A stretch of DNA of 64,000 nt from Sipunculus nudus (Eukaryota; Annelida; Sipuncula; Golfingiida; Sipunculidae): the NCBI GenBank assembly GCA_026874595.1, contig CM049314.1, forward strand, positions 65,074,800-65,138,799, read 5' to 3'. Numbering within the stretch: the first letter of the stretch is position 1; each line of letters opens with the position of its first letter. Below the pieces are notes generated by a model that saw nothing but the letters and a program-made list of their open reading frames with translations, did not search any database and was not told where the DNA came from. The translations under genes and the position numbers were made by a program. Positions 48,600 to 59,964 of the stretch are shown one piece after another.

Positions 48600-50062
48600 T
48601 TAATCCCCAGAGAGGATGTTTTTTCGTTAAATGCACATTACTTGAACATACCGATTTATACAAATGCAGAACGAAACGAAAACGAACAAAGGCTTTATAT
48701 TTTCACGCTATTTTTTTTTAGGATTACAGCAATAAATGCATTTCCATTGTTGTATATTTTACAGAAGTTGCAAATCTTATCAAAGACTTGTATTAGGTGA
48801 GGAATACATGTCTGTGCTTCTTGTCGAAAAACCTGGTAATGCTTTGGAACAAACGTATCAAAATGAGAGGTAAATCAGGAGTAAATTTAAGCTCCGCCCA
48901 CCTTGGCAGTGAACAAAATGTGCTTCGCGCAATAGTACCATATCGAATGAATTTGTGCTGAACGGAAATCTGGCAACCCCCTTACATATCGTTACAGACG
49001 TACAACCCTCGTTAATAAAGGTATATGAAGGCATGTAATTGGTGTTAAGTTGTTAAATCGTTTACTTTGGAGTACAAAGGCGCAGAACGTTCATGTAAAT
49101 AGACAGGTTTCGTGCATGTGTGAGCTGTAGATGGCCGTAATCACGTATATGGCCAAAAAGATTATAACGTTTTAAAAAAACCGTGATGTATGATTAAGAT
49201 TTTTTAATAAATGATTCAATTGCGGCAAATTTTGTAAATGTCACGTAATAAAATTATAAATAAAAAATGAATTCCTGAAAACTGTAGTGTATTGCATTCA
49301 ACACCATTGCAGAGTGGCCTTTTGTGGAGCCTGATTTGGGTCACGTGATTATATTCACGCAACTTATCACATCCTAAAATTCGTGAGGTAGAATGCTTCA
49401 CGGAGGTGCTTCCCCCTGCCAATCGAATACAAAACGTGCTTCGCGGGCTGACCGTGCTTCACAAAAACGCAAATCGAATATACGACTAGTACGTGTTTAC
49501 ATGTCCCCATCCCCACGCATGCGCAGTGTCCATTGCAGTTTCTGGACCTGATATTATGGCTGTGACACCTTTGTTTCCTGTGTAGTTTCCCTGTGCATTG
49601 CATACCAAGATATATGGCTGCAGGATATATAAAAGACTGTGGAAGCTAGCTAAGACACCAAGAGTAGGGTATTTATCCAAATTTGCGTATTGATGATGAA
49701 GCAGTAGCTCTGTATGACCCGTATTGATTGTATAGCGTGACACAAACAATGGCCACATTCACCAGTACCATGTTGACTGTCCAAAATTTTTTAATAAATG
49801 AACCCAACAAGGAATACAAGTCCCTGGAGGGGTATAATTACTTCAGATCTGGAAATGTTCATGCTGTCTTGTACAAAAGTAGGCCTATTGAATAAACAAG
49901 ACAGGTGTGCGTCCTCAAGACAAAGATCATACCATCACAAAGTATGAAGGAGAAGACTCATGAACCATGAATTATCTCATTAAACTTTGTAAATCATGGT
50001 AATTGAATTCATTAACCAGGCTACATTAGCAAGCCGCCATTAGAACATAATTAAAAGGCAAA

Positions 50063-50065
<3 letters not shown>
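48600..50065. other. No supported gene
   Basis: Short anonymous frames on both strands; no exon or repeat recognised. Confidence 0.45.
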
Positions 50066-50124
<59 letters not shown>

Positions 50125-50162
50125 CATATATATATGTGTATATATAATTATATATGTATTTA
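50066..50162. repeat. (AT)n microsatellite
   Basis: AT array about 50 bp long followed by interrupted TATA/TATG sequence. Confidence 0.95.
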
Positions 50163-50194
50163 TATGTTACATATTATATATATGGTAGGTATTG

Positions 50195-50262
50195 GAATAA
50201 AAACAATAATCGATTATTGAATAATAAAAACAGTCGATGATCGATTGATTAATCGATTATTT
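50195..50262. repeat. ATCGATTATT palindrome cluster
   Basis: AATAATCGATTATTGAATAA and AGTCGATGATCGATTGATTA lie back to back and can fold into hairpins. Possibly the end of a DNA transposon; no partner end found. Confidence 0.4.
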
Positions 50263-50265
50263 TAT

Positions 50266-52383
50266 GTAATTTCTATATTACCTTGAAATTTGACGTATAC
50301 TAGCCCTGCCAGGGCGATAGTATTTTTGTTTGCTCCTAAAATGCGTAAATAAAACGTGATTCAATGCACCGATACTCGTAGCTCTGTGTTGGCCCTTGTG
50401 GTAAATAGTTATAAAATTTGCCGCAAGTTGACAATACGCACACCTAGCGTTACAAGACCGTGAGAGAACGTTTGATTTCTCTGTCAGAGGCAACAATTAA
50501 GCCATAACTATTTCATGGACTGGGCCAGTCTAGACGTATACTAGCATACCTAAATCATTGACCCCAGGAAGAAGTGTGACATTAACAACGGTATTCATAA
50601 GAAACAATCAGTCCACCCATATCCAAGGTCGAATTGCCGTCGGATGATGCTTGTCTGCGCTAGGTTCCGTTTTGATGCTTAACTTCCGGTAGGGGATTTC
50701 CAAACGGCTATGTGTAAAACTCGGAAGTCCGAAGTCGGAAGCAAGGATCTTTTTAAAACAATGATCGAAGCATAATTAAAATGCTACTACATCAATGGAA
50801 AGTACCTTTTTATTATTATTGATAAAAAAAGGTCTTTTCTAACATTATGTAAAAAATCAAAGTTGCTCGGAAATGCCCGGTTATGGTCCAAATGTGTAAA
50901 ACTCGGAAGCCAGTAATGGCTAATGCACTGGTCATCATATCGTCAGCAAACGTTTCAAGCATTTTCAGTTTCTTCAATATCATATATTTTTCATAAACTC
51001 AATCTGTTTTGTAACATTCATGATTCTGTTTTTTTTATAATATATTATATTGATAGTGTATTTCATTTTGTAAAACAAGATTATTTTAACTCATCAATAT
51101 TTTACGCTGTTACCGTTTTTTATGTTGGTGGAAACATGAAAAAAATAAAGGTTTGATAATATTTTATTCACGTTACAAATGTGCCCCTATAAAAATCACC
51201 CTGATAATATCATAGAAACTTAAACAGAAAATTTGACAGAACCAAAAAACGTCCAGTTAATCTTTTTACAAGTTGTTTCGCACAAAATATTTTATTTTTA
51301 ATGTATAAATTGAAAAACCTTTCCCTCTTCCATTGACCAAATAATTTCATCAGGATTATGAATCTCTTAAACTCTTATCTATTATGTAATATTTTTTATG
51401 CCAAATTATATTTTACATTTCATGGTCCGGTTGTACACATTGATATTTATATATATTATGTAAACAAAATTGTAATTTCTTATCGAGATCCTTGTAATCG
51501 TACAGTAATATGAAGTTGAAGGGAGCACATTCTGGTAAGATGCCCTTATCATGCACATATTATAACGTTTGAGAGTGAAATCAGTTGCACACATACTTTA
51601 ATATATTAATAAATATCCATATATTTGAAGCTGAAATGTGATGTTGAAACATCAGGAGTGAAATTGTTATAATATAAATATCAAGATTGATAAAATTTAA
51701 AAATAAGAGCCAAAAACTTGAAAAAGAATTAATTTTAGTTTTAAAAAAATATTTGCTTAAATTCACAAATCTATCAGATTTTATAATAACACATGTATTA
51801 GTATGTTATATATTATCTGGACTGTTGTATCCCTTTTCTAAGATATATTTTTAACATTTTTTTTTAAATATCGTTGAACTCTAACATATTGAAAGACATG
51901 CATGTTTGTTCCAGCGATGACCTACTGGGATTTATTGAATTTTCATATTTGCTCAACGTATGGAAAATATATTACTGTTTTTATTTTGAATGACATCGTA
52001 ATTTATAACTGTATTTTTAATGCCGTATTAAGGTTTATTTTACCATATTTATTATTCAGTGGTGCATCCATAGAGGGCGCAAGCCCGTTCAGACGTAATA
52101 TCTCTCATTTTATCGAGTTCTTTTCCCATTTATTCGTAATCAATTTTCATTTCTTTTCCGGATTACTTTTTTTATTCCCTAGCAATTCATTATTATATTT
52201 ATTACTTTCCAATTCATAAGTTGGTGATTTACTCCACTGAGAGAGCATCCAAATATATAATAGTATATTGAGAGAGGAAGTCCTTCCGTTATCACACTCG
52301 GTAATAACACCGACGAATCCCAATCCCCCCCCCCCCCCCATCGCATTACCGTGTGAGTCATGCACGGTCTCCCCACAGAGCTC
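50266..52383. other. No supported gene
   Basis: AT-rich. A run of CGGAAGTCCGAAGTCGGAAG lies near 50725, with the inverse motif near 53240. Frames up to 105 codons (51902-52219) are hydrophobic, Phe/Ile/Tyr-rich translations of AT-rich DNA. Confidence 0.45.
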
Positions 52384-52485
52384 AGCTCGGGGTGGGATCG
52401 ACCGTGAAAAATCTCACGGCTCCTCGGTTGATACTGAGACTCGCGCACTGTGCTCTGCTGTCCGAGCCTGTGCGCTCACAGATCA
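52384..52485 (-). mobile_element. tRNA-derived SINE relic
   Basis: The minus strand has CAGAGCACAGTGCGCGAGTC, then CCGAGGAGCCGTGAGATTTT and TCACGGTCGATCCCACC. The core matches those at 32231 and 60676. Confidence 0.6.
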
Positions 52486-52807
52486 CAAATGTCGGTAAAA
52501 TGCAAAGATTGTCATAAGACTTAAACATATCAATTATTTTACAACGAGTACTACATTTAAATACTAGTAGTGACATTTGCCAGTTATAAATGTACAGACG
52601 CGCATTTCATCATTGATATTAACATGTTACGAACTTTTGAATATTTGGATTTTCCAGTGTTCACCGTCATTTTACAGAAATATAAATATTAAAGCCCAAC
52701 AACTTAATGTTTGAATACATTGTTCAAAAACATTTAGAAAAATAGTTGCGGAACAGAAAATCCTCATAATCTTGAGATTGGGTGAAATATATTACGTGAA
52801 AATACAC

Positions 52808-52809
<2 letters not shown>

Positions 52810-52839
<30 letters not shown>
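52810..52839. repeat. (AT)n microsatellite
   Basis: Fifteen TA units. Confidence 0.95.
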
Positions 52840-52843
<4 letters not shown>

Positions 52844-54271
52844 TTTACAAATAAAAAAAATGAAGAACCTATAGTTTTCCGATTATGTATCATGTATTGT
52901 ATTATACACTCATTAAAAGCAGAATCATGCATAAGCAATTTTAATATATGCATGCAACTATAATTATAATGAAACTGCATTTGGGCTGTGGCTCTTAACT
53001 GACTACAAGTTAACCAGTGCGTCTCTGTGACTTTCGAGTTATACACATTGGATAACATCCAAGCACTTCTGACTGACTTCCGAGATGGCTTCCGAGCACA
53101 AAATCTTCCATAACGTTCAGATTAAACAATAAATAACTATTATTCTTCACAGAATTATAATAAAGATCTTATTCTATCGGGGGAAAAACAAAACGGTATT
53201 AATGCGTTAGCATTTTGTATATGCTTTAAACTGCTTTCGTTGGTTTCCGGCTTCCGGCTTCCGACTTCCAAGTTTCCATACACGACCGCGCTATGACACA
53301 TTTTGTTTTGAATGAGAATTACCGCTTCACGTGAATCGGTGCCACAGTGATGAAAGGAGGTAATAAATGTGATTATTTTTGTGTAACAACACTTTTTCTT
53401 TGATATTAAGCACATATAATACTACTATATAAGCCTGTGATGCCAAATAATACCAGACAGGACATATTTTGATCCGACCCTTAGAATGGGCGTTCTGTTG
53501 TGACTGCCATTATGACTCCAGGCCCTATCAGTTTATTTCCGAAGGCCTGAGTGTCATGTTGTCATGGCTAGTGCCGGCATGGTGTGTCATTGCGTGAGGG
53601 ATTTGTATAGCGTAATCAGCCAGATCTTTCTCCGATTGTATGTCAAAGCCCGATCCACTATAACACGTGAATAGAAGCCACACACACATTTGGCCCTGAG
53701 GGAATCAGTGTGCCTTTCTTTTAGAAATTACGCTAATTCCATCTACTTGCATAACAAAATATCCATTGTATTTATTCTCAGTCTACATGCCTCATGTTAA
53801 AACAACGTGGACTTGATTTCTCAAAAGAGTTTGTTCAGTAGTGTAGGTCAGTATTGTGTAATTTCAAGGACTAATATATTTAAATATCATGCAATTCATG
53901 TTAGTGAGAACGGTAGGAAATAACGTTACACTTGCATGCACTGGCGTCAATTTATCTTCCAAGATGGGGGATGACCCGCAGACACAGACATACACACACA
54001 CATATATATAACGTCAATATGACACACTTAAATATATTATAAAATTGCGTCTGTAAGACAAATTTCAAATATATCCATAATCACATTTCAAATATATTAC
54101 CAATTAAGTATAAAGTTGAAGAAAATAAGGTATTATGTTTCCAGTATAATTTAGTTAGAAACCAGAATTAGATATTTCACGGTTAACTCATTAATTTATC
54201 TGGGCCAAAGTCTGTGGTTCTATGTATTAATATATTTCATTAAAATATATAAATATCAGTCTATGAACAGT
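52840..54271. other. No supported gene
   Basis: Anonymous AT-rich DNA with repeated CTTCCGGCTTCCGACTTCC near 53250. No exon recognised. Confidence 0.45.
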
Positions 54272-54292
54272 GGGGGGGGGGGGGGGGGGGGG
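54272..54292. repeat. G21 homopolymer
   Basis: Twenty-one consecutive G, the longest G/C run seen in the window. Length is likely unreliable in sequencing. Confidence 0.9.
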
Positions 54293-54459
54293 TTAATTCA
54301 TTGACCATTTCCCCACTTGCCAAAAAATAGGGGGCATATACCCCCATCCCCTTATTTTGACACCCCTTCTCGCATGCTTAATATTCAAATTAATAACCTT
54401 TTGGAGAGGTCTGCTTTCAAATATAACATTTTGCATATTGCTTAATGTGTAATTGTATC

Positions 54460-54900
54460 CCCAGACAAAGCCAGGGATACTATGGTTTTAGCACGGTCCC
54501 ACTTCCACTGCAGATAAATCTTGTGAGAGAGATAACTCAAAAAATAATTCACGGATCTTTATCAAATTTGACATGTGTATGAAATGGGTGAGAGGACGAA
54601 GCCTGATTAAAATGGGGTCATGACATTTACTAAGAGATTGACATTGACCTTGAATATTCAGTTTTTGGTGAAATTCACACAAATTTTCTTTAATATCACT
54701 AGAAAGCTTGCATGGATTGATCCATAAATCAAGTTGACCGAAAATCAAAATGGATATCAAACGGATGGTTTTATTTGTGAACCCAATAATTTTTGAACAA
54801 CTGCATATTCTTTCCTCAAATTTGATACACGAATTACTAGTATCTCCATAAAAAGGACGGACCAGTTCAAACATTTGTGACTTTCAACCTGGGGGCTTTT
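54460..54900. repeat. Interspersed repeat, non-coding
   Basis: Text such as GAGAGAGATAACTCAAAAAA, TTTATCAAATTTGACATG and CTGGGGGCTTTTGTCTGG has the look of a dispersed element. A 128-codon minus frame here has no recognisable domain. Family not known. Confidence 0.4.
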
Positions 54901-54999
54901 GTCTGGTCAACTGTCAGTAAATGCTTCTGAAGGAGGGGACCTGCTTTAAAAGAGCGTGCGCCTTAATTGTGTGGGTATCCTAAAATTTCTAGTTATGCT

Positions 55000-55001
<2 letters not shown>

Positions 55002-55074
<73 letters not shown>

Positions 55075-55084
55075 GTATATATAT
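55002..55084. repeat. (AT)n microsatellite
   Basis: The longest nearly pure AT array of the window. Confidence 0.95.
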
Positions 55085-55483
55085 GCTTCAAATCAGGTTA
55101 GCGTTCTGTAAATTGTATGTGTTAATATTTATTTGAAAATTGCATCTTAAATTTATGTACGATACAAAATCGTATATTCTTTGCCTCTCTGTATATCTAT
55201 TTCATCCTTCATACCTTAGAGATTATGCTTTTGAGTAAAATTGAAAACATGGTTCCTTGATCTCAAGTTTTGTGAAACTTGAAGAAGACTTTATTATTAA
55301 TTTGGCACGCATTATTCTGTAATTTCAATATCTGTTTTTTTTTTGTGGTGCAGCATCTGATAAGAAATGAGAAAAAATGACAAAATACTACATTTAAAAC
55401 AATATTGTATGGGTTTTTTTTTTTCAAAACTTTCCATAACATGTGATGGTGATGGACCACCCACCCCCTTTGGTCGCTTACGC

Positions 55484-56175
55484 GCTGTGCAAAAATGGTT
55501 GCAGGTGGTCCCTCCAGTTTTGTGTATTATAAACAGCTATGTAAGATCTATACACATGCAAAATTTTGGCCCAATCGGTCAAACGGTTCCCGAGATATGA
55601 GCTTGGATGTCTGCAGCGTAAAGAAAAATGTAGCTGGCGCCATTTTTCATAAAATCAAGAAAGCTGTCCAGGATGTATAAACCTGCAAAATTTTAGGCAG
55701 ATATGTCAAATCATCGCCGAGATATGAGTGATTTTATCCTACGGCACACAAACAGACGGAAGCTGTGCAAAAATGGTTGCAGTCGGCGCCACCAGTTTTG
55801 CGTATAATAAAGAGCTATGTGAGATCTATAAACATGCAATTTTCAGGAAGATACGTCAAACCAGTCCGGAGATATAAGCATGGATGTCTGCAGCGTGAAC
55901 GTGAATATAGGTGGCGCCACCTGTCATAAAATCAAGAAAGCTATCCAGGATGTACACGCATGCCGAATTTCAGGTGAATTAGTCAAACCACTGTAGAGAT
56001 ATGAGTGATTTAAACCCAAGGCAGACGAACAGATGGACACTGCGCTTACATGATTGCAGGTGGCGCCACCATATTTTATGTATGTCATAAAGCTATCCAC
56101 GGGGCTAAATGTGTACATTTTTTTTTCATGATCGGTCAAACGGTTCCCGAGATATGTGGGTTTATGTGTGGAAAC
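55484..56175. repeat. ~277-bp tandem repeat, about 2.5 units
   Basis: GCTGTGCAAAAATGGTTGCA at 55484 and 55762, and CACTGCGCTTACATGATTGC near 56038, start successive units. Each contains GGTGGCGCCACC-like, TCATAAAATCAAGAAAGCTN and CCGAGATATGAG segments. Shares words with 24441-25360. Confidence 0.8.
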
Positions 56176-56924
56176 AGACGCGTAAATGGAAGCTGGGCAG
56201 AGAGGAAAGGTCAGAGATCAACGCCAATTGGTTAGGCACCAGTTCACATGTGACCCGATAATTGGTGTAAGTTTCGGAAAAATCAGTCCAGTTGACTCAG
56301 AGGAGTTCTCCGGAAACGAATACGGCGGCGCGGAACCCGATCAAAAACATAGTATCCGCAAAACTTCGTTTTGGCGGATACAATTTATAAAATGTATAAC
56401 ACTGGTAACGCTTGATGAGGAGTCACTATCATGTGACCATAAGGGCATTATTCACATTAACTTGCCAAGGTATCGAAATAAGAAGGTTAGAAAAATACCA
56501 TTAAGGTATCCAAAAAGGATCATTCCAGACTAAATTTATCTAACTTGAGAAGTGATGGTAATCTGTAATTTGTGCTGTCAGTGTACGGCCAGATAACTGT
56601 TATTTATGGCCGATCATTGATAATTATATATTATATTATTATATTATAGGCTGTGGTCTTGAGCTTTTCGAGTTCCTTTATGGCAAAATATGTCGACTAA
56701 TCATATGTCTTTTTGAAGAATGTTATGTCCATTTCTCAATTATTGAATGGACAACATATATATCACAGATGAAATTTAAATAGCTTTGCAAATTTAAGTA
56801 AGACTATTCAAATCAGTTTGTAGAAAATATAATCCTACAGTGATGCTCATTATCAATGGAAAATATAGACAAAATAGCTACATTATCTAATTAATTGTAT
56901 AACACAATTTATATTTCGCTGCAG

Positions 56925-58793
56925 ATGGCTACGGAAAAAGAGACAAACCTTCTCCTGGACTGTTTCATATGTGGAAGAAGACGAGAAAAAAACAACCCCA
57001 GGCAGCTGACATGCAAGCATTCCTTTTGTCTCGGTTGTTTGACAGAAAACACGTCTTTACTGAAGGAGGACAGAATAGAGTGTCCTATTTGTTGGCAACA
57101 TACGCCCTTGAGAAAACAGGGGTTGCAGGGACTACCGCATGACGATAACGTTGTTGTTGTTGAAAATGCCATAAAGATTCTTAAAACTATGAATGCGTGT
57201 CTTATGTGTGCACAAAGGGCAAAAGTGCGAGAAGCGTGTGTTCGCTGCGATAACTGTCAACTACGCCTTTGCAATGAGTGTGCAAAACAGCACAAAGATG
57301 ATGCAACATTTTCTAGACACATTGTGGAAGAAAACGTCTGCGATATACATATCCGGGGGTTGACGCATGCGTGTCTGACGTGCTGTAATGGGATGTGTTT
57401 TGAATGTGTTGTGTCATCATTCCACGAGGATCATTTGGTTTGTGACATTATTGATGTAAAGGAAAAGGCAACAACCCTCATGGCACAAGGAAAACGCTTA
57501 CTACAAGAGGAAATGCAAACGGTTGACCAGGTTATGAATACGGTAGTCGACAAATCACGAAAGCTTCTTGCTGAGAGACAAAAAGATACGGAAGAAAAGC
57601 TGGAGCGCTACAAGGCGGAGTTATTCCAGGCTATAAAAGAATCAATGGACGAACGAGCCGAGAAGTTTCATAAGTCAGTAATAAAATCGCTGGAGAAACA
57701 GCAAGAGGCGTGTTCCAATGCATCTAATTGCGTCAATGATCTGACCTTATCCGATGAAGGAAAATATCAGATGTTGCAGACACTGACTAAGAAAAGGTTT
57801 GACCTGTTCCAGGCTTTAAAGGCACTGCGGATTTCCAGTCCTGCCACAGTGATGTTTCCGAAATTAAGCGAAGACGTTTGTGTGACAGAGAAAGACAATG
57901 ATAATGGACACTATAAGTTCAAATGTACTATCGGGAATATAATTTTAGATCCAAAAACAAACAAGTCTTCAACTGCGGCAGATGAAGCGAGTGGACTGAG
58001 CTGCAGGATCGTACCTGATCTCTCTAAAAAACCTGTCAAAAAACTAACACTGGATAAACTACCTAATAAAGGTAATTTGACAAATTGTTGGTATGTTGCT
58101 GCTTTACCTGACAGAAAAGCAATAATAGGGGGTAACGAATGGAGGAGTGCAATTGAGGTGGATGCGGATGGTACTTTGATAAATGAGTACTCGTCTCCCG
58201 ACTTGCGAGGAATAACTGTATCAAATGGTATTAAATATATTGGTGATTTTAACGGCAAAGTAATTTCTGTTGGCAAAAACGGTAAAATAACCTCCATCAT
58301 GCCTCCAAACAATACATATCCTTTTGACATAGCAGTTCATGAAGAGGACTTGCTTGTTAGTGAATGTAAAGGGAGTTTAAAAATTTATACTCTGACAGGC
58401 CAACGACTGAAAACATTCGCGAAAGGAAGCTTTTGGTTCGTTACTGCTGCTGAACATCCCGCAGTTGGTAAAGTTTATCTCGCAAGCGAGATGAGAGAAA
58501 TTAGTCTACATATTTACTCTGTACAAGGGGAACTGATACGGAAAATCGGCAAGAAAGGTAGAGGTGATGGCCAGTTTCAGAATGTAACAGGTTCCTGCTT
58601 GCTTCCTAATGGAAATATTCTTATCCCTGATGCCGATATGAATCGGATTACTGAGTTCACTTTTGAAGGACAAGTCGTCCGAAACCTGCTGAACCAAGAA
58701 GATGGTTTGAAATCACCCTATAGTGTCAGCTTTAACCATAACTGTTTGTGGGTAGCTTGCCTAAATACTCTTTTCATGTTTGAATACGTTTGA
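56925..58793 (+). CDS. TRIM/RBCC-NHL E3 ubiquitin ligase-like protein, complete
   Basis: A 622-residue protein in one exon. C3HC4 RING at 13-56 (C13, C16, C30, H32, C35, C38, C53, C56; CPICW). B-box 1 at about 92-132 (CLMC...CDNC...CNECAKQH...H). B-box 2 at about 139-173 (CDIH...CLTC...CFEC...FHEDH). Coiled coil about 178-320 (RLLQEEMQTVDQVMN, AERQKDTEEKLERYKAELFQ). A linker then leads to an NHL-type beta-propeller, about 385-622, with repeats such as LRGITVSNGIKYIGD, VYLASEMREISLHIYSVQGE and GDGQFQNVTGSCLLPNGNIL (from 547). No filamin domain is seen between coil and propeller. The RING predicts E3 ligase activity; the propeller would bind RNA or protein. I start at 56925, not at an ATG 30 nt upstream, because TTTCGCTGCAG directly before it is a 3' splice site; the upstream codons would be intron. 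Vertebrate relatives of this layout (TRIM2/3, TRIM32, TRIM56) cannot be separated by eye. Large TRIM-NHL families are known in bivalves and often tied to immunity. Confidence 0.92.
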   Translation: MATEKETNLLLDCFICGRRREKNNPRQLTCKHSFCLGCLTENTSLLKEDRIECPICWQHTPLRKQGLQGLPHDDNVVVVENAIKILKTMNACLMCAQRAKVREACVRCDNCQLRLCNECAKQHKDDATFSRHIVEENVCDIHIRGLTHACLTCCNGMCFECVVSSFHEDHLVCDIIDVKEKATTLMAQGKRLLQEEMQTVDQVMNTVVDKSRKLLAERQKDTEEKLERYKAELFQAIKESMDERAEKFHKSVIKSLEKQQEACSNASNCVNDLTLSDEGKYQMLQTLTKKRFDLFQALKALRISSPATVMFPKLSEDVCVTEKDNDNGHYKFKCTIGNIILDPKTNKSSTAADEASGLSCRIVPDLSKKPVKKLTLDKLPNKGNLTNCWYVAALPDRKAIIGGNEWRSAIEVDADGTLINEYSSPDLRGITVSNGIKYIGDFNGKVISVGKNGKITSIMPPNNTYPFDIAVHEEDLLVSECKGSLKIYTLTGQRLKTFAKGSFWFVTAAEHPAVGKVYLASEMREISLHIYSVQGELIRKIGKKGRGDGQFQNVTGSCLLPNGNILIPDADMNRITEFTFEGQVVRNLLNQEDGLKSPYSVSFNHNCLWVACLNTLFMFEYV

Positions 58794-59964
58794 AAACGAT
58801 ACAAAATAAACGCTACAAAACTGGAACTCCTATGAAAAAGATAAACGACACTTTAAGCAACGATTAAAAGTTTGAAAATATATATTGTACGTTTCATTCC
58901 AGTCTTGGCAATCAAAGACACGCAGGATTTATTTAACTTGTAAGTGCATGGCAATGTTAAACAGATGTACTTATTATACCTTCGCCCAGATGAGCGAGCT
59001 ATTATACTTTACAGTCAGTTGGTCGGTCGGCATATTTTTTCTCAAAAAGTTTTGGATAGATTTTGTAGAAATTTCGCGGAGGTTTATGAAAATAGGCAAG
59101 GAATACACACACACACACACACAAATATGTATGTATTATTTAAGATCCATTATCACCGATAAACGAAATGCAGTCAAATTAAATTCCATATATGTACTTG
59201 AATGTCTTGTGTGGTGAAACATTTTTACTGTATTTTATCTGCTTGCTATTTAAATGGAGTTTAAATTGATGGTGAACAGTTTAAATGGATGGTGAACACA
59301 TTTTTAATGATCATACATAAAATATCATTTTTTATTTTTTTTAAATATGGTAGCTTTAAGAAAAGCATCATTTGATGAAATGTTGAATTTTAAAATAATG
59401 CAATCCACAAGCAAGTGTAATATGTTTATATATATGTGTGTGTGTATTTTATTTGTATGCTTGTATATATGTCTATATATGGCCATACATTTTTGTGTCT
59501 ACTGTAAAAATACTGACAGATAAAAAATTGTGTTAAATAATGAATAAATAATTGTTATGATTTCTTTTATTTAACATTACAGGAGATTGTTTTCCTCATA
59601 GTATGATAAGGGGAACATCTAAATTGACTGGACCGGTACACAGACTGAACTGGTCACCATACCTTCACTATAACTCATTTCGATTATCCACTGCGTGTTC
59701 ATTTTGCAACTGAAGCTTAAAATACGATTGCTCAACTTTTCATTTATGTTATTATGATTTATCAGGTGCATACTCTTGGACTATCAGCGGACCGTTTTAA
59801 TAATCCTTTTAAAACATAGCATGTCAGACCAATCACCCGCTATTACGAATATTCCAAAGTTTTGATGTATTAGAATACACGCGATTATATGCCGGAACAC
59901 AACCTCAGTAGCGATGTTGCCTAAAGCAACCTAATTTGCTTTGCAAGAAATCTAACAAAGGACC

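Noticed and set aside
54488-54874. 128-codon minus-strand frame
   Set aside because: It lies within sequence that looks like an interspersed repeat; no domain pattern.
56895-56924. Upstream ATG extending the intact TRIM protein by ten residues
   Set aside because: A TTTCGCTGCAG acceptor lies between it and the RING start, and the related minus-strand gene has an acceptor at the same place, so the extension would be intron.
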